Source: Agmasoma carcini (nom. nud.) (Eukaryota > Microsporidia > Thelohaniidae). From it: DNA of 57,717 nt. The position numbers and the translations under genes were made by a program. Positions 22,895 through 32,283 of this stretch are shown piece after piece; within the stretch, counting starts at the first letter, position 1; every line of letters starts with the position of its first letter. The stretch is from assembly GCA_029232285.1 (NCBI GenBank), contig JAOXFI010000027.1, positions 1 to 57,717 on the forward strand. Direction: 5' to 3'. The notes under the pieces were generated by a model. It was not told the origin of the DNA. It did not search any database and saw only the letters and a program-made list of their open reading frames with translations.

Positions 22895-23056
22895 CTACTT
22901 TTTTTTGAACATGTTCACAGTAAACATTATATTTAGAATTCATATTAAAATGTTAAAAATACAAGAATATACTATAAAAAATAATTTAATTTTATTATTT
23001 TTATATCTAATACAATATTTTATTTTTTGAGGTGTTACTTTTTTTGCAAAGCAGTG
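22895..23056 (-). repeat. Right inverted repeat of the Tc1 element
   Basis: The inverted partner of the left end: the outer motif ends GCAAAGCAGTG at 23056, and the inner motif GAACATGTTCACAG lies near 22907-22920. It diverges from the left end by scattered substitutions and small gaps, indicating age. Confidence 0.8.
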
Positions 23057-23289
23057 TATGCTTATTAAATCTTAATAAGTTTGATTAGTATCCAAGAAGT
23101 GAAGACAAAGCGAGACAGCCGCGCAGATCTCAATAAACATCCAATCAATTCTATTTTTATTCTAAGAGAACTTGGAAGAAGGATCCCCTGGGTATCCGAC
23201 AATATATTAAAATTTTGAGTCTTATTGTATCAACAGCTTATATAAAAAAATTAATAAAATATAATTAAATAAGATTGTTAAAATTATTT

Positions 23290-24090
23290 TTTTATTTCCT
23301 TAATAAAAACATATATTTTGTAGTTTTTACACCCAAGCGATTTTTAATTGATCTCTTTATATAATTATTAAAAGATTCAGCAACTTGTGTATGAATGCTT
23401 GTAAGTCTATCAATAAAATTATATTTTTGACAAACTGTTTTATGTATAAAACCGTTTTTACTAAATTGTTATAACAAGACACTTCATCAGTATACAATGT
23501 TGACACACCCCTAACTTGTGCATTTATTATTGGAATTATATTGCACAATTTTTTGTTGCTGATAGTTATAGCAAATAGCCTTTCAATCTATAAATTAAAT
23601 TATACAAAGTATATCGGTTCATTTCATTAAAGATCTTCTCTTATGCTATTTACAATTTAACATTGTTTCGTCAACTTACACTATTTTCTGACCACCACCT
23701 AATTCATCATCACTAAATGTAGTCAAGGCATTAATCTCACCAGTCTATCTATCACCTTTAAAATTCTATTTTTAGCACGAGGAAGTAAGTTCTCAATGAT
23801 TTTCTATTGCATCCTGCTGCATATTTGATAATAAATTTTAAAATCATTCCTATATCAATATGGTATTTTTCAAAGAAGCCACCTTTTCTAATAGAAATTT
23901 ACTGTTTAAATTTTGAGCATTCTCGAAAATTACATATCCCTCCTTCACCTTACAATATTTGTATCAATTCATTTCAGCTCCACGCAGATTGCATTTCATT
24001 GAATCCACTATCAGGTTATATCTTTGTAGGAAATATATTAGTTCAATGTCAGTTGAACCATGTAACATCTCTTCTATTATATAAATATAA
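23290..24090 (-). pseudogene. IS1595-type transposase relic, second subfamily
   Basis: On the minus strand, from high to low coordinates: CKYCKVKEGYVI (zinc ribbon), SKFLLEKV, then GGGQKIV and VDETMLNC (first catalytic Asp, in VDE), then IIPIINAQVRGVSTLYTDE (second Asp, TDE) and finally IDRLTSIHTQVAESFNNYIKR with NRLGVKTTKYMFLLRK at the end. This is a textbook order for DDE IS1595-type transposases and differs in detail from the Merlin-like relics elsewhere. Stops and shifts separate the blocks; the longest clean piece is 63 codons (23357-23548). Confidence 0.75.
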
Positions 24091-24217
24091 AACATGATTA
24101 AATTTTTTTTATCATAATCTTACATATTTAAGAGACTCAAAATACTCACAAAATTTTACTTTTTAACAACTTATATAAATATTATTAAAAATAATCATAA
24201 TTAATTTTATTTTATAT

Positions 24218-25222
24218 TTAAAAATCAATTTGTGCACCAAATTGAACACATTCAACCTCTTTATTACTAGTTAATGGTAATGCATATACCATTGATAAAC
24301 CAGGTTTCTTAGTAGTACATATTCCAACACCAACTGATTTTCCAATAGTGCTTTCATCACCAAAATTGATGAAATTTTCATATAAATCAAGAAACCCATT
24401 TTGTGCACACAATCCGATATCACCAAAAGCAAATAACTCAATTCCTTTGGCAGTTACACCCGCCCTATTTTTAATTTGAATAAAAGAGTCACCACCTGTC
24501 TTAACGTTCTGTTTTAATGGTGTAATAGCATACTCTTTGTACCCTCTTAAGCTCTTGCCTAAGAAGAACTTGTCAGTGATGAACATATCACCAAATATTC
24601 TACCCAGCTTTATGTTTGAATCTGCAAATATATGTTTTGTCTTGAGGGCAATATTCTTTTCTAGTTCTATTTTGCTAAAGGGTATGAGTCTGCTAGCCTT
24701 AGTCAAACCGCACTGAAGATCAATTGTAAACCCTAAAAGGTTTCTTGATACACCTGCCTTCAACACATTAAGCTTGTTTATAAGGTCTAATGATAGCTCT
24801 TCCTTAGAACCTTCACTGGTTCTGGATAGTTTAGCACTATAAACATTCAAAGGTGTATTTATATTTGTTTTGCATTTTTGTCCAGTAAAGCAAATTTTAT
24901 TTAGTTTATTTTTAACAAAAAATTTTCCAATATTAACACTAAAAGTATCCTCGTTTACTGAACCGTTAAGGAATTCGCTCTTACCGAATATGCTTGGGAA
25001 ATTAAAACTGAATAGTTTCTTTCCGCTGTTAAGTACTTGACATGAGAAGGTATTTGACTTTTCCAACAGAGAGATAGCTTTCTTTTCTCTTTCGACTGAA
25101 GAGAAAATATTAAGAGACTTTAAGTTGCTAATAAGTGACTCTTCATCACTAGATATTCTTTTAATAGATTCTAAAAACTTCTCATTTGTCTTTTTATGGT
25201 TTTTAAACTTAAGAAATTTCAT
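24218..25222 (-). CDS. SAM50: Sam50/Omp85-type beta-barrel protein (mitosomal outer membrane)
   Basis: The protein has 334 residues. Residues 60-334 alternate polar and hydrophobic residues in beta-strand fashion. Residues 219-228 (FFLGKSLRGY) are the conserved loop of Omp85 proteins, in which the R..G tetrad locks into the barrel, followed by GGDSF at 243-247 as in Sam50. The protein ends in Phe (GAQIDF), typical of outer-membrane barrels. The family inserts beta-barrel proteins into the mitochondrial outer membrane; in microsporidia the organelle is the mitosome. Residues 1-55 are helical and charged, with no clear POTRA domain, and the length is well below yeast Sam50 (about 480). CCC lies one base before the ATG. 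Confidence is high for Omp85, slightly lower for the exact name. Confidence 0.86.
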   Translation of the reverse strand: MKFLKFKNHKKTNEKFLESIKRISSDEESLISNLKSLNIFSSVEREKKAISLLEKSNTFSCQVLNSGKKLFSFNFPSIFGKSEFLNGSVNEDTFSVNIGKFFVKNKLNKICFTGQKCKTNINTPLNVYSAKLSRTSEGSKEELSLDLINKLNVLKAGVSRNLLGFTIDLQCGLTKASRLIPFSKIELEKNIALKTKHIFADSNIKLGRIFGDMFITDKFFLGKSLRGYKEYAITPLKQNVKTGGDSFIQIKNRAGVTAKGIELFAFGDIGLCAQNGFLDLYENFINFGDESTIGKSVGVGICTTKKPGLSMVYALPLTSNKEVECVQFGAQIDF

Positions 25223-25223
25223 T

Positions 25224-25226
25224 GGG
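25224..25226 (-). promoter_or_regulatory. CCC start-proximal motif
   Basis: The minus strand reads TTTCCCA followed by the ATG of the Sam50-type gene, with a spacing of one base. Confidence 0.65.
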
Positions 25227-26024
25227 AAATTTTTTTAAAAATATTGTGATAAGAAACAAATAACATTAGATTGATTTATAAGACATTGTGCCAATGATAT
25301 AAAGGAGTATCCATTAGCCATGCATATAAACTTTTACTAGTCAATATCTTAACTTTGTACTTTGCTAGAATTTTAAATATTAGAAAATAAAAGAATACAA
25401 ATTACAGTATTTTACTAGTAAAAGTTTATATAAATATAACAATATTATCTATGATTGATAAATCAAGTATCATTTTTTAAAAGTTTTCACACAATCAGCT
25501 TAAATTAACAAAAATGGGTAATAAATAAATCATATATCAATGCTATTACATATTTGTATCAAAGCCATTGAAACACCACCGCCTAATTGTGTGAATATCT
25601 TTGGTAACACTTGAATTTAGATAATCATCAAAAAAGAAGCAAAAATTTGTGGTATTTATTATACAATATCATAATATAAAAAAATATTGAAATTATTATC
25701 AGATGTGGTCAAAATACTAAATATAAGGAGGTTGAATCTTTATCAAAATGTATTTATACAAAATATACTTAAGTCTATACATTTACTCTTAAATTTGGTG
25801 AAATATAGTCTTTTATAGGTCTTATCAGCAATAGCTATGAGTTTAATATCAAATTAGTCAATACTGCTTGAAAACAAAAAGATTTACACATCAAAAAGGT
25901 TTTCAATATTAGAAATGGTTTTACTGATTAATTTATAATAACAAATGAACCTTCATATTTAAATATATCATTTATAATTGTAACTTACCTTTCCTAATTT
26001 AAAATTTTAACGAAAAAACAATTG
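25227..26024. other. Divergent intergenic between SAM50 and TRS20
   Basis: No gene. A near-palindromic pair CTTTTACTAGT (near 25331) and ACTAGTAAAAG (near 25416) about 85 bases apart could form a stem. Otherwise AT-rich. Confidence 0.45.
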
Positions 26025-26027
26025 CCC
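26025..26027 (+). promoter_or_regulatory. CCC start-proximal motif
   Basis: CCC abuts the ATG at 26028 and decides the start in favour of it, against an upstream in-frame TTG at 26022. Confidence 0.75.
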
Positions 26028-26375
26028 ATGACAGATATGTTGATTATTGTCAATGAACACAACGATTTAATATTTAAACAGGATTATAGTACAATAAAAG
26101 ACAATCTACCTTTATTTCTCGCATATAGCACGTTAGACACTGAGCAAAATGAATGCATAGATGATCTGTTCGCCTTTCTATACATCTGTAATACAGGATT
26201 TAAAATAATATTCGTAACAAAAACAAAAAAATATCCAAAGGCCTACTTTCAAAAATTGGAAATCATCCTCAATAACGACCTCCTCTCACCTTTTGTCAAT
26301 GATAAAGAATGGCTCAGCAAGCACTTCTCGTTAGAAGCAGATAAACTATTCAAAAACCAATTAAATGTCAAATAA
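26028..26375 (+). CDS. TRS20: TRAPP subunit, Trs20/TRAPPC2 (sedlin) type
   Basis: The protein has 115 residues with a longin-like order. Residues 4-18 ([15 protein letters not shown]) are the first beta hairpin, residues 28-43 ([14 protein letters not shown]) parallel the IAH.ALD..DE helix of sedlin, residues 51-66 ([15 protein letters not shown]) are the central strands, and residues 70-112 the long C-terminal helix pair with LLSPFVND, where sedlin has MNPFYEPN. Trs20 is a core TRAPP subunit that tethers ER-derived vesicles and activates the Ypt1 GTPase at the Golgi. Yeast Trs20 is about 175 residues and human TRAPPC2 140, so this is a compacted form. The ATG with CCC sets the start. It lies 71 bp upstream of beta-tubulin on the same strand, the tightest spacing in the window. 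Bet5 or another longin-fold subunit is the alternative. Confidence 0.72.
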   Translation: MTDMLIIVNEHNDLIFKQDYSTIKDNLPLFLAYSTLDTEQNECIDDLFAFLYICNTGFKIIFVTKTKKYPKAYFQKLEIILNNDLLSPFVNDKEWLSKHFSLEADKLFKNQLNVK

Positions 26376-26443
26376 ATATCCATTTTAAACCGTTAAAATG
26401 TTTTTTAAGTAAAATCACTTTTGTTTGTTTTATAAAATTTTTA

Positions 26444-26446
26444 CCC
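26444..26446 (+). promoter_or_regulatory. CCC start-proximal motif of beta-tubulin
   Basis: TTTTTACCC directly precedes the ATG. The whole intergenic space to TRS20 is 71 bp, so the promoter must be within or just after that gene. Confidence 0.8.
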
Positions 26447-27751
26447 ATGAGAGAAATCGTTCACATTCAAACCGGCCAATGTGGTAACCAAATCGGTAAT
26501 AAATTCTGGGAAACAATTAGCTCAGAACATGGTATTGGTCGTGATGGTATGCCAATAGAAAATGACCCAAAGAAATTGGAAAAGGTCGATGTCTATTATA
26601 GTCATTCTAGATCAGGAAAATACGTTCCTAGAGCTGTTTTAGTAGATTTAGAACCAGGAACAATGGAAGCAATAAAAAGTGGTCCATACTCAGATCTTTT
26701 TAGACCAGATAACTTGGTCTTTGGTGCCAGTGGCGCTGGTAACAACTGGGCTAAGGGACACTACACTGAGGGTGCTGAACTTGTTGAAAATGTACTAGAT
26801 GTCGTTAGAAAAGAGGCTGAAATGTCTGATTGTCTTCAGGGCTTCCAAATGACACACTCTCTTGGTGGTGGAACTGGTGCTGGTATGGGTACATTATTGA
26901 TCTCCAAATTAAGAGAAGAATATGCTGATAGAATGATCTGTACATTCTCTGTTCTTCCTAGTCCAAAGGTTTCCGACACAGTTGTAGAGCCTTATAATGC
27001 CACATTGTCAATTAACCAGTTAGTGGATAATGCAGATGAGACTTTCTGTATTGATAATGATGCTTTATATGAAATTTGTTCAAAAACTCTTAAACTTACT
27101 GATCCTGACTATGGAACAATTAACACACTCGTATCATATGTTATGAGTGGTATAACAACATGTCTTCGATTCCCTGGTCAATTAAATAGTGATTTGAGAA
27201 AGTTCGCAGTGAATATGGTTCCTTTCCCTAGACTTCATTTCTTCTGTTGTGGTTTCGCCCCACTTTCACCTGAAATTTCTAAAAATTTCCGTGTGCAGAG
27301 TGTTTCTGAACTTACTAATCAGTTGTTCGAACCTAGAAATATGATGACTGCTTGTGATCCTAGCCATGGTAGATACTTGACGACTGCAGCTATTTTCAGA
27401 GGATCTGTTTCTATGAAAGACGTTGAAGAACAAATGGCATCAATACAAGCTAGGTCATCATCCAATTTTGTCGAATGGATCCCTAATAATGTTCAAACGG
27501 CTGTTTGTGATGTCGCTCCTAAGGGATTCGATATGAGTGCTACATTTATTGGAAACTCCACTTCTATTCAAGAATTATTTTCAAGGGTTAGTGATCATTT
27601 TGATGCTATGTATAAGAGAAAGGCTTTCTTGCACTGGTATACTGGTGAAGGTATGGATGAGATGGAATTTACTGAAGCACAGTCTAATATGACAGATTTG
27701 GTGGATGAATATCAACAATATCAAGAAACAACAGTTGATGTTATGGAATGA
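26447..27751 (+). CDS. TUB2: Beta-tubulin
   Basis: The protein has 434 residues and is collinear with beta-tubulins from the MREI start to the C-terminal tail. It shows [10 protein letters not shown] at residues 8-17, the GTP-binding loop GGGTGAGMG at 140-148, and the ADETFCIDN segment at 196-204. It pairs with alpha-tubulin in spindle microtubules, the only microtubules of microsporidia. The acidic tail (ending QETTVDVME) is shorter than in animals, giving 434 instead of about 445 residues. His6, Phe167, Glu198 and Phe200 are those of benzimidazole-sensitive tubulins. The MREI start is the element used for tubulin mRNA autoregulation in animals. Codon use is richer in G+C than its neighbours, as expected for a highly expressed gene. 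It ends in TGA, which shows that TGA is a true stop in this genome. Confidence 0.99.
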   Translation: MREIVHIQTGQCGNQIGNKFWETISSEHGIGRDGMPIENDPKKLEKVDVYYSHSRSGKYVPRAVLVDLEPGTMEAIKSGPYSDLFRPDNLVFGASGAGNNWAKGHYTEGAELVENVLDVVRKEAEMSDCLQGFQMTHSLGGGTGAGMGTLLISKLREEYADRMICTFSVLPSPKVSDTVVEPYNATLSINQLVDNADETFCIDNDALYEICSKTLKLTDPDYGTINTLVSYVMSGITTCLRFPGQLNSDLRKFAVNMVPFPRLHFFCCGFAPLSPEISKNFRVQSVSELTNQLFEPRNMMTACDPSHGRYLTTAAIFRGSVSMKDVEEQMASIQARSSSNFVEWIPNNVQTAVCDVAPKGFDMSATFIGNSTSIQELFSRVSDHFDAMYKRKAFLHWYTGEGMDEMEFTEAQSNMTDLVDEYQQYQETTVDVME

Positions 27752-28079
27752 ATTTAAATCAATTTAATTTATGTTTCTAAATTTATAGGTTTAGTTTTCT
27801 TTTAAGTGTGTAAAATATTAAAGAATTGCGTTTTCTAACAATTTTGATTATTATTGATTTGAAGTTATGAGGATTTTTTGCATATTATAATTAAGTTTTT
27901 AATTTGTTTTTAAATAGCAATACTATAATCTTATTCCATATATGTTTATCATTGATTGAGTGCTATACTCGGATTAATGATGATATTTAAAGGACATCCT
28001 TCAAGATACTAGATAAGTTTATTGACATAATATAATTACCTTAAAAAAGAAAATTTATTTAAAACATAGAGTAATGGTA
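27752..28079. other. 3' flank of beta-tubulin, no gene
   Basis: AT-rich with T-rich runs suited to transcription ends. Nothing else is seen. Confidence 0.5.
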
Positions 28080-28520
28080 ATTGTAAACGTATTCCACCTT
28101 TTTTTCATATTTTCTATAAAAAGATAAAAGCTAATTAGTATTTACCTACAAAAAGTTAATACAGTATGTAAAAAAAACAAAATTATAAAACAAATCAACA
28201 GTAAGATTCAATAGAGAAGAAACGGGGAGGGATAGCAATTATACATTTATAGTATTTTGATAAAAGTTTCAGCAGGAGAATAACATTTGAAATCTTAAAT
28301 TATCTTAGATGGTGGTAGCTAACTTAAAAGGAACCATCTATAGAATGCGGTTGTAGCTAGATTTAATACTCCACGTACACCGGGCAGCCTATTTCTACAA
28401 GAATTTCCTTCTTTTTCAATAAGAAGAAGTGTTTCATTTATATATCGACCGTAAACAGGATTGTTCGTATCCCTTCAAACCTAATAAGCTACAATCTAAT
28501 TAGCTATTGTTTTCATCATT
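28080..28520 (-). repeat. Unclassified dispersed repeat, copy c
   Basis: On the minus strand the order is GATACGAACAATCCTGTTTACGGTCGATATATAAATG, then CACTTCTTCTTATTG with AAGAAGGAAATTCT, then ATCTAGCTACAACCGCATTCTATAGATGG, then CTACCACCATCTAAG, then the CCCGTTTCTTCTCTATTGAAT segment. The same order occurs in copies a, d and e. Confidence 0.65.
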
Positions 28521-28879
28521 TCCACTCTGTACTATCAATTTGGGCCAATTTGTTTGACCTTCTAAACCTCACTGAAATATGAAATACCCTATTTTAACAT
28601 ATATTGATATCAGTTTAGATAATTAAGGTGTTTTTATTTGTACCCAATAAACAGATAATGACTTAAACCCTAAAGTAAAACATAAAACGTATTTTTTGTA
28701 TAAGAATTACAATAAAAACTTATTTTTCTTTCAGTGCTATTATAATAAATCAAATAATTTAACCTTATTTATTTTTTAAGAAAAGTAAATGATTGTCTCA
28801 TTTATAATTAATTGATAAGAATATTCATATTCTCATTGTCACCAAATAAGGTAAATGTTATATTAAATTATAAATTAAA

Positions 28880-29515
28880 ATTTTAAAGAGATCAAGGCTC
28901 ATAATGATACAATTAGGAGCTTGAGATCTCAAAATAAAATGGGTACAATTGGATCTATTATAGAGGATTACAACCTAAAATTCACATAAAGACTGCTTAA
29001 CACAAGTCCCAGAGAATCATCTATATCAAACGGGATAGACAATATATTAAGACTCTGAACTGGAACAAAAAGATGGATGTATGATATAAGAAGGCTAGAT
29101 CTAAACTCTAATATCATCAATAATCTCTGCCCAAGCTGTAAATAACATTGGGAAAACATTTAACAATTTTCGCAATGGGAAAGTATAGAGGTATTATCAA
29201 TACTCACCTTGCCAATTCAGAAGGGCTGGTTAGGATTGATAACCTAGCCAGTATAAATAAACTCCTTAGGAGGAATGACTGCTTCCCGATGGATGCATCC
29301 TGAGAGGTTTATGGGCCATGTTCTTAAATCTCTCAAATCCTCAAGAAGCGAGCAATCTCTATTGCTAGGCTTCGATCTCTTTTATGTAATTAAAGCGAGA
29401 CGAGCGTATGATCGGTGTGAAGCACCAATATTTACTACCCCTGAGATTATGCTATTGTCGGTTTTGTACAGCGAGGTTTTTTCACGCCTCTGATTTCAAT
29501 TAGATTTAATAAATC
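28880..29515 (+). pseudogene. Possible non-LTR retrotransposon 3' fragment
   Basis: Several plus-strand fragments look like the end of a LINE-type reverse transcriptase: MYDIRRLDLNSNIINNLCPSCK at 29075-29140, comparable to the Cys-rich finger near the C-terminus of such proteins, preceded by NKMGTIGSIIEDYNLKF and followed in another frame by GKYRGIINTHLANSEGLVRIDNL. A 72-codon frame at 29275-29493 belongs to the same G+C-richer block. The fragments change frame and contain stops. The assignment is weak; it could be any decayed coding sequence. Confidence 0.3.
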
Positions 29516-30274
29516 AATGTTTTTTTAAATTAGAAATTAACTAATGTAATTTATAAAGCCGATACAAAAGTAGTTTTAAAGGTATATACATTTGATAAGG
29601 TTAACATTTATATTTTTCTAAATTATCTTCCTTGTATATCCACCCAGATCAGATCAGGAATAATTATTTTAAAAAAAAACAAAAATTAGTTATTTTCATT
29701 TACGTCAAAGTAACTCTTTTTTAATTATTTTGATCTGTAGAATTTAATTCTAAAGATTTGAACAAAACCCCTTAATCTTTATTTTTCTATTATAAACGAA
29801 TATATTTCCCTCAATATGAATTTATACTAATAATATAAACGGGCTCTAGAACCTTTTATGCCCTTAAATATACTTGATTGTCTTTTAAGAAATAATTTAC
29901 TTTAAAATATAGAAAAAGAATAAAATTGCCAGTTTAGCATCGGAAATGTATTTTAAATAGATAAAATATTTAGTATTCTACGATTACATATCATGATACG
30001 AGAGTATGATGTGTTACTATAACTTTTAAATCAATAGGAATCATTCTTTAACCGAAATACTAAATGAAAAGTATATGGTAACGTAAGACAAGTTAAAAGA
30101 TTAAAATGAATACACAATATATTTTAATCAATGTCTTCATTATATATGGAATTTATCTAAAAAAATATGAATCAAAAGGTATGAAATAATTTGATCTATC
30201 TTAAACAATCAAAAAATATCAAAATTTAAAAAGATAAAATTTACTTGAATTTATATTTATTTAATTTCAAAATA
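29516..30274. other. No gene seen; 3' flank of NOG2
   Basis: AT-rich spacer without repeats of the recognised families. Confidence 0.5.
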
Positions 30275-31498
30275 TTACTCTTCACTAGGTGGAAGAGTGA
30301 CAAAGGGTATCTTTCCTCGTAACCAATCATGTAAAACATGCTTAGCAACTAAATCTGTATTAACAGATCCACCCTTCTTTAATAAACCCCTTTTTCGTCC
30401 TAATTTTTCAAGAAAATCGTCAATATCATTAAATTTAACCGCAAAACATTTTTCTAAACATTCTTTACCCACCTTCTCTAATATAAAAGGAATATAATAA
30501 TCTGGTGTTTCAACATTTTCAATTCTAATTGCACCTTTCAATATTGCTGTCTTCATATCTGGAACTGGTACAACACCAGGACAATCAATAAGATATAAAT
30601 CTCTCATCAAAGCGATATACTGCCAAACTCTGGTCTCTCCAGGTATAGGAGCAACGTTACAAACCTTTTTATGTTTTAAACTATTAATAATACTTGATTT
30701 ACCACTATTAGGGAACCCAACAAATCCAACACTAATTTCTTGCTTATTTAGTAAATTTTTGTGCTGTCTTAGTAAATTCATAAAATTGGTTCTTCCGTAA
30801 GTATTTTCAATAGAATTTGCGTGGAAAGCGATAGCTGGATGCTTTTTGGACAGAAACCTTAGCCATGACGCAGTGACTGATGTAGGAACAAGATCTACCT
30901 TGTTAAGAACATACATCAAATGTTTGTGCTTAGCTTCCTTTTCAATATATTTTTCTATTTGATGACAAATTGTACCTAAAGGATCTCTAGCATCTAATAC
31001 GTGTACTACAACATCTGAAGAGTCCAAAACCTTGTATAATTCGTTCCATATTCTCTTACTTTTACCTTTACAGTATTCAGACTTAGCTCTGTCGTCCTTG
31101 ACTGTGTTTTCGAGTCTTTTTAATTCAGTAAAAGATTTTACTTTAAGACTTGACTTTCTAGAGAATGATTTTGTACCAAAGCATTCAGTTAAGTCATATT
31201 TTTTCTTAAGTTTTAGCTCATTATTGATTAATGAGTATGGAACGTTACCAGTGGAGAGTAAAACGTCGTATGGGTTTTTAACATTTGTTATATTTCTATA
31301 TTTGTCTAGTTCGTCCTGTGATACTGATTTAGTGGTAGTAAACCAATTTCTGCTTGGTTGTATACGAGCTGTTGGTTTATCCTGGCTTTGAAAGGAGGCA
31401 TCCTTTATGATTTCACCATATGCGTTACATGTAGGCTTTCCAGACCTCAACATCTCTAGATATTTTATTTTCTTCTTATTGTAAAAGTTCGCTTTCAT
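30275..31498 (-). CDS. NOG2: Nucleolar/nuclear GTP-binding protein 2 (Nog2/Nug2)
   Basis: The protein has 407 residues. The N-terminal NGP1NT domain (residues 1-120) contains PTARIQPSRNWF at 42-53, a Nog2 hallmark. The circularly permuted GTPase follows with DARDP at 169-173, G4 NKVD at 199-202, G5-like HANS at 226-229, G1 GFPNSGKSS at 261-269, G2 PGET at 286-289 and G3 DCPG at 305-308. Nog2 joins late pre-60S ribosomes and licenses their export from the nucleus. Compared with yeast Nog2 (486 residues) both ends are trimmed: it starts close to FY..KK.KYL and stops soon after the GTPase and its helical tail (DWLRGKIPFVTLPPSEE). No CCC lies at the start; the leader is an AT run. It is the convergent neighbour of beta-tubulin, 2.5 kb away. 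Confidence 0.95.
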   Translation of the reverse strand: MKANFYNKKKIKYLEMLRSGKPTCNAYGEIIKDASFQSQDKPTARIQPSRNWFTTTKSVSQDELDKYRNITNVKNPYDVLLSTGNVPYSLINNELKLKKKYDLTECFGTKSFSRKSSLKVKSFTELKRLENTVKDDRAKSEYCKGKSKRIWNELYKVLDSSDVVVHVLDARDPLGTICHQIEKYIEKEAKHKHLMYVLNKVDLVPTSVTASWLRFLSKKHPAIAFHANSIENTYGRTNFMNLLRQHKNLLNKQEISVGFVGFPNSGKSSIINSLKHKKVCNVAPIPGETRVWQYIALMRDLYLIDCPGVVPVPDMKTAILKGAIRIENVETPDYYIPFILEKVGKECLEKCFAVKFNDIDDFLEKLGRKRGLLKKGGSVNTDLVAKHVLHDWLRGKIPFVTLPPSEE

Positions 31499-31789
31499 TG
31501 AATTTTTTTTTTTAAAAAATTTTATTCCAAAATTTTTAAGTATAAAATTTGAATATATTTTGAATAAAATGAAACATTCAGTTTAAAAATAATAAATAGA
31601 TGATTTATTTCATGTATTCACATATCTTTAATAGAATATTATTATAAAGGTTGTTATAATCACATATATAGACCTAGTCATAATCCTCTGAAGGCAGTGA
31701 TTAAAATATTATAAATATTTATTTAACATTCTCATGTTTAAAAATTATTTATATAATATAATATGCCTCTTCCCAGAAAAAGTATGATA
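31499..31789. other. 5' flank of NOG2, no gene
   Basis: AT-rich upstream region leading into a dispersed repeat. No CCC-like motif is near the start. Confidence 0.5.
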
Positions 31790-32240
31790 AATTCAAAAAA
31801 TAGTATCGATTGAAAATCTTTCCGCTCATTTTCGTGTTTTCTACAAAGAATCTTAATTATTAACAAACTTACAAAAGGAGAAAAACTGAACAGCAAGTAA
31901 AAACACCTAAATCAAACTACAATGATCAAATGGAATATAAAAAGGAAGAAAAGCAGCCAGAAAGACCATCAACTCATCGTACTTTGGTAAAAGGGCGTAT
32001 AAAAACTTGATTAACATGCCTGATAAGAGGTGATAGTAAGACTTAAAAGACATAATACTATATTGTAGCTAGGCTTAGTGCTAAAACGCACAACAATTAG
32101 TTTTTTTTCGAGAAGGTGCCCTTCTCTACCAATGAAGAAGAAGTATCTGTCTATCGACCACATATCAGTTTCCCAGAGTGAACAAGGTTATCTGTATCAC
32201 AACGGCCCTACTTAAGCTAATTAGCCGTTATTTCAAAAAC
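31790..32240 (-). repeat. Unclassified dispersed repeat, copy d
   Basis: On the minus strand: GATACAGATAACCTTGTTCACT, then GGTCGATAGACAGATACTTCTTCTTCATTG, then GCACTAAGCCTAGCTACAATATAGT, then GTCTTTTAAGTCTTACTATCACC, then TTTTACCAAAGTACGATGAG, then TGCTGTTCAGTTTTTCTCCTTTTG and ATTAAGATTCTTTGTAGAAAA. It is one of the best preserved copies, about 450 bp. Confidence 0.7.
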
Positions 32241-32283
32241 TGGGTTATCATTTATTAAATATTATAGAAAAATATTTAATTAA

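Larger units (their letters stand above)
21773..23056 (+). mobile_element. Tc1/mariner element with IR/DR-type ends, inactive
   Basis: The element is 1284 bp and bounded by TA dinucleotides (21771-21772 and 23057-23058). The outer terminal repeats match: left ACTGCATTGCAAAAAAAG, right (inverted) ACTGCTTTGCAAAAAAAG. About 120-145 bp inside each end lies a second, related motif: left GTGAACGTGTTTGCAAAAAA near 21917, right (inverted) GTGAACATGTTCAAAAAA near 22905-22924. The sequence between the outer and inner motifs is itself inverted-repeated (TGAATTCTAAATATAAT on both sides). Thus each end is a long inverted repeat with two direct-repeat binding-site candidates, the IR/DR layout known from some Tc1 elements. 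The transposase inside is broken. Confidence 0.9.

Noticed and set aside
23807..24097. 96-codon plus-strand frame
   Set aside because: Antisense to readable IS1595 transposase blocks on the minus strand.
26022..26027. TTG at 26022 as start of TRS20
   Set aside because: The ATG at 26028 is directly preceded by CCC as in other genes, and the two extra residues add nothing to the family alignment.
29275..29493. 72-codon plus-strand frame as a separate gene
   Set aside because: No start signal; it belongs to the G+C-richer block with LINE-like fragments in neighbouring frames.
30297..31391. Open frames of 66 and 119 codons on the plus strand over NOG2
   Set aside because: Antisense shadows of a strongly supported GTPase gene.
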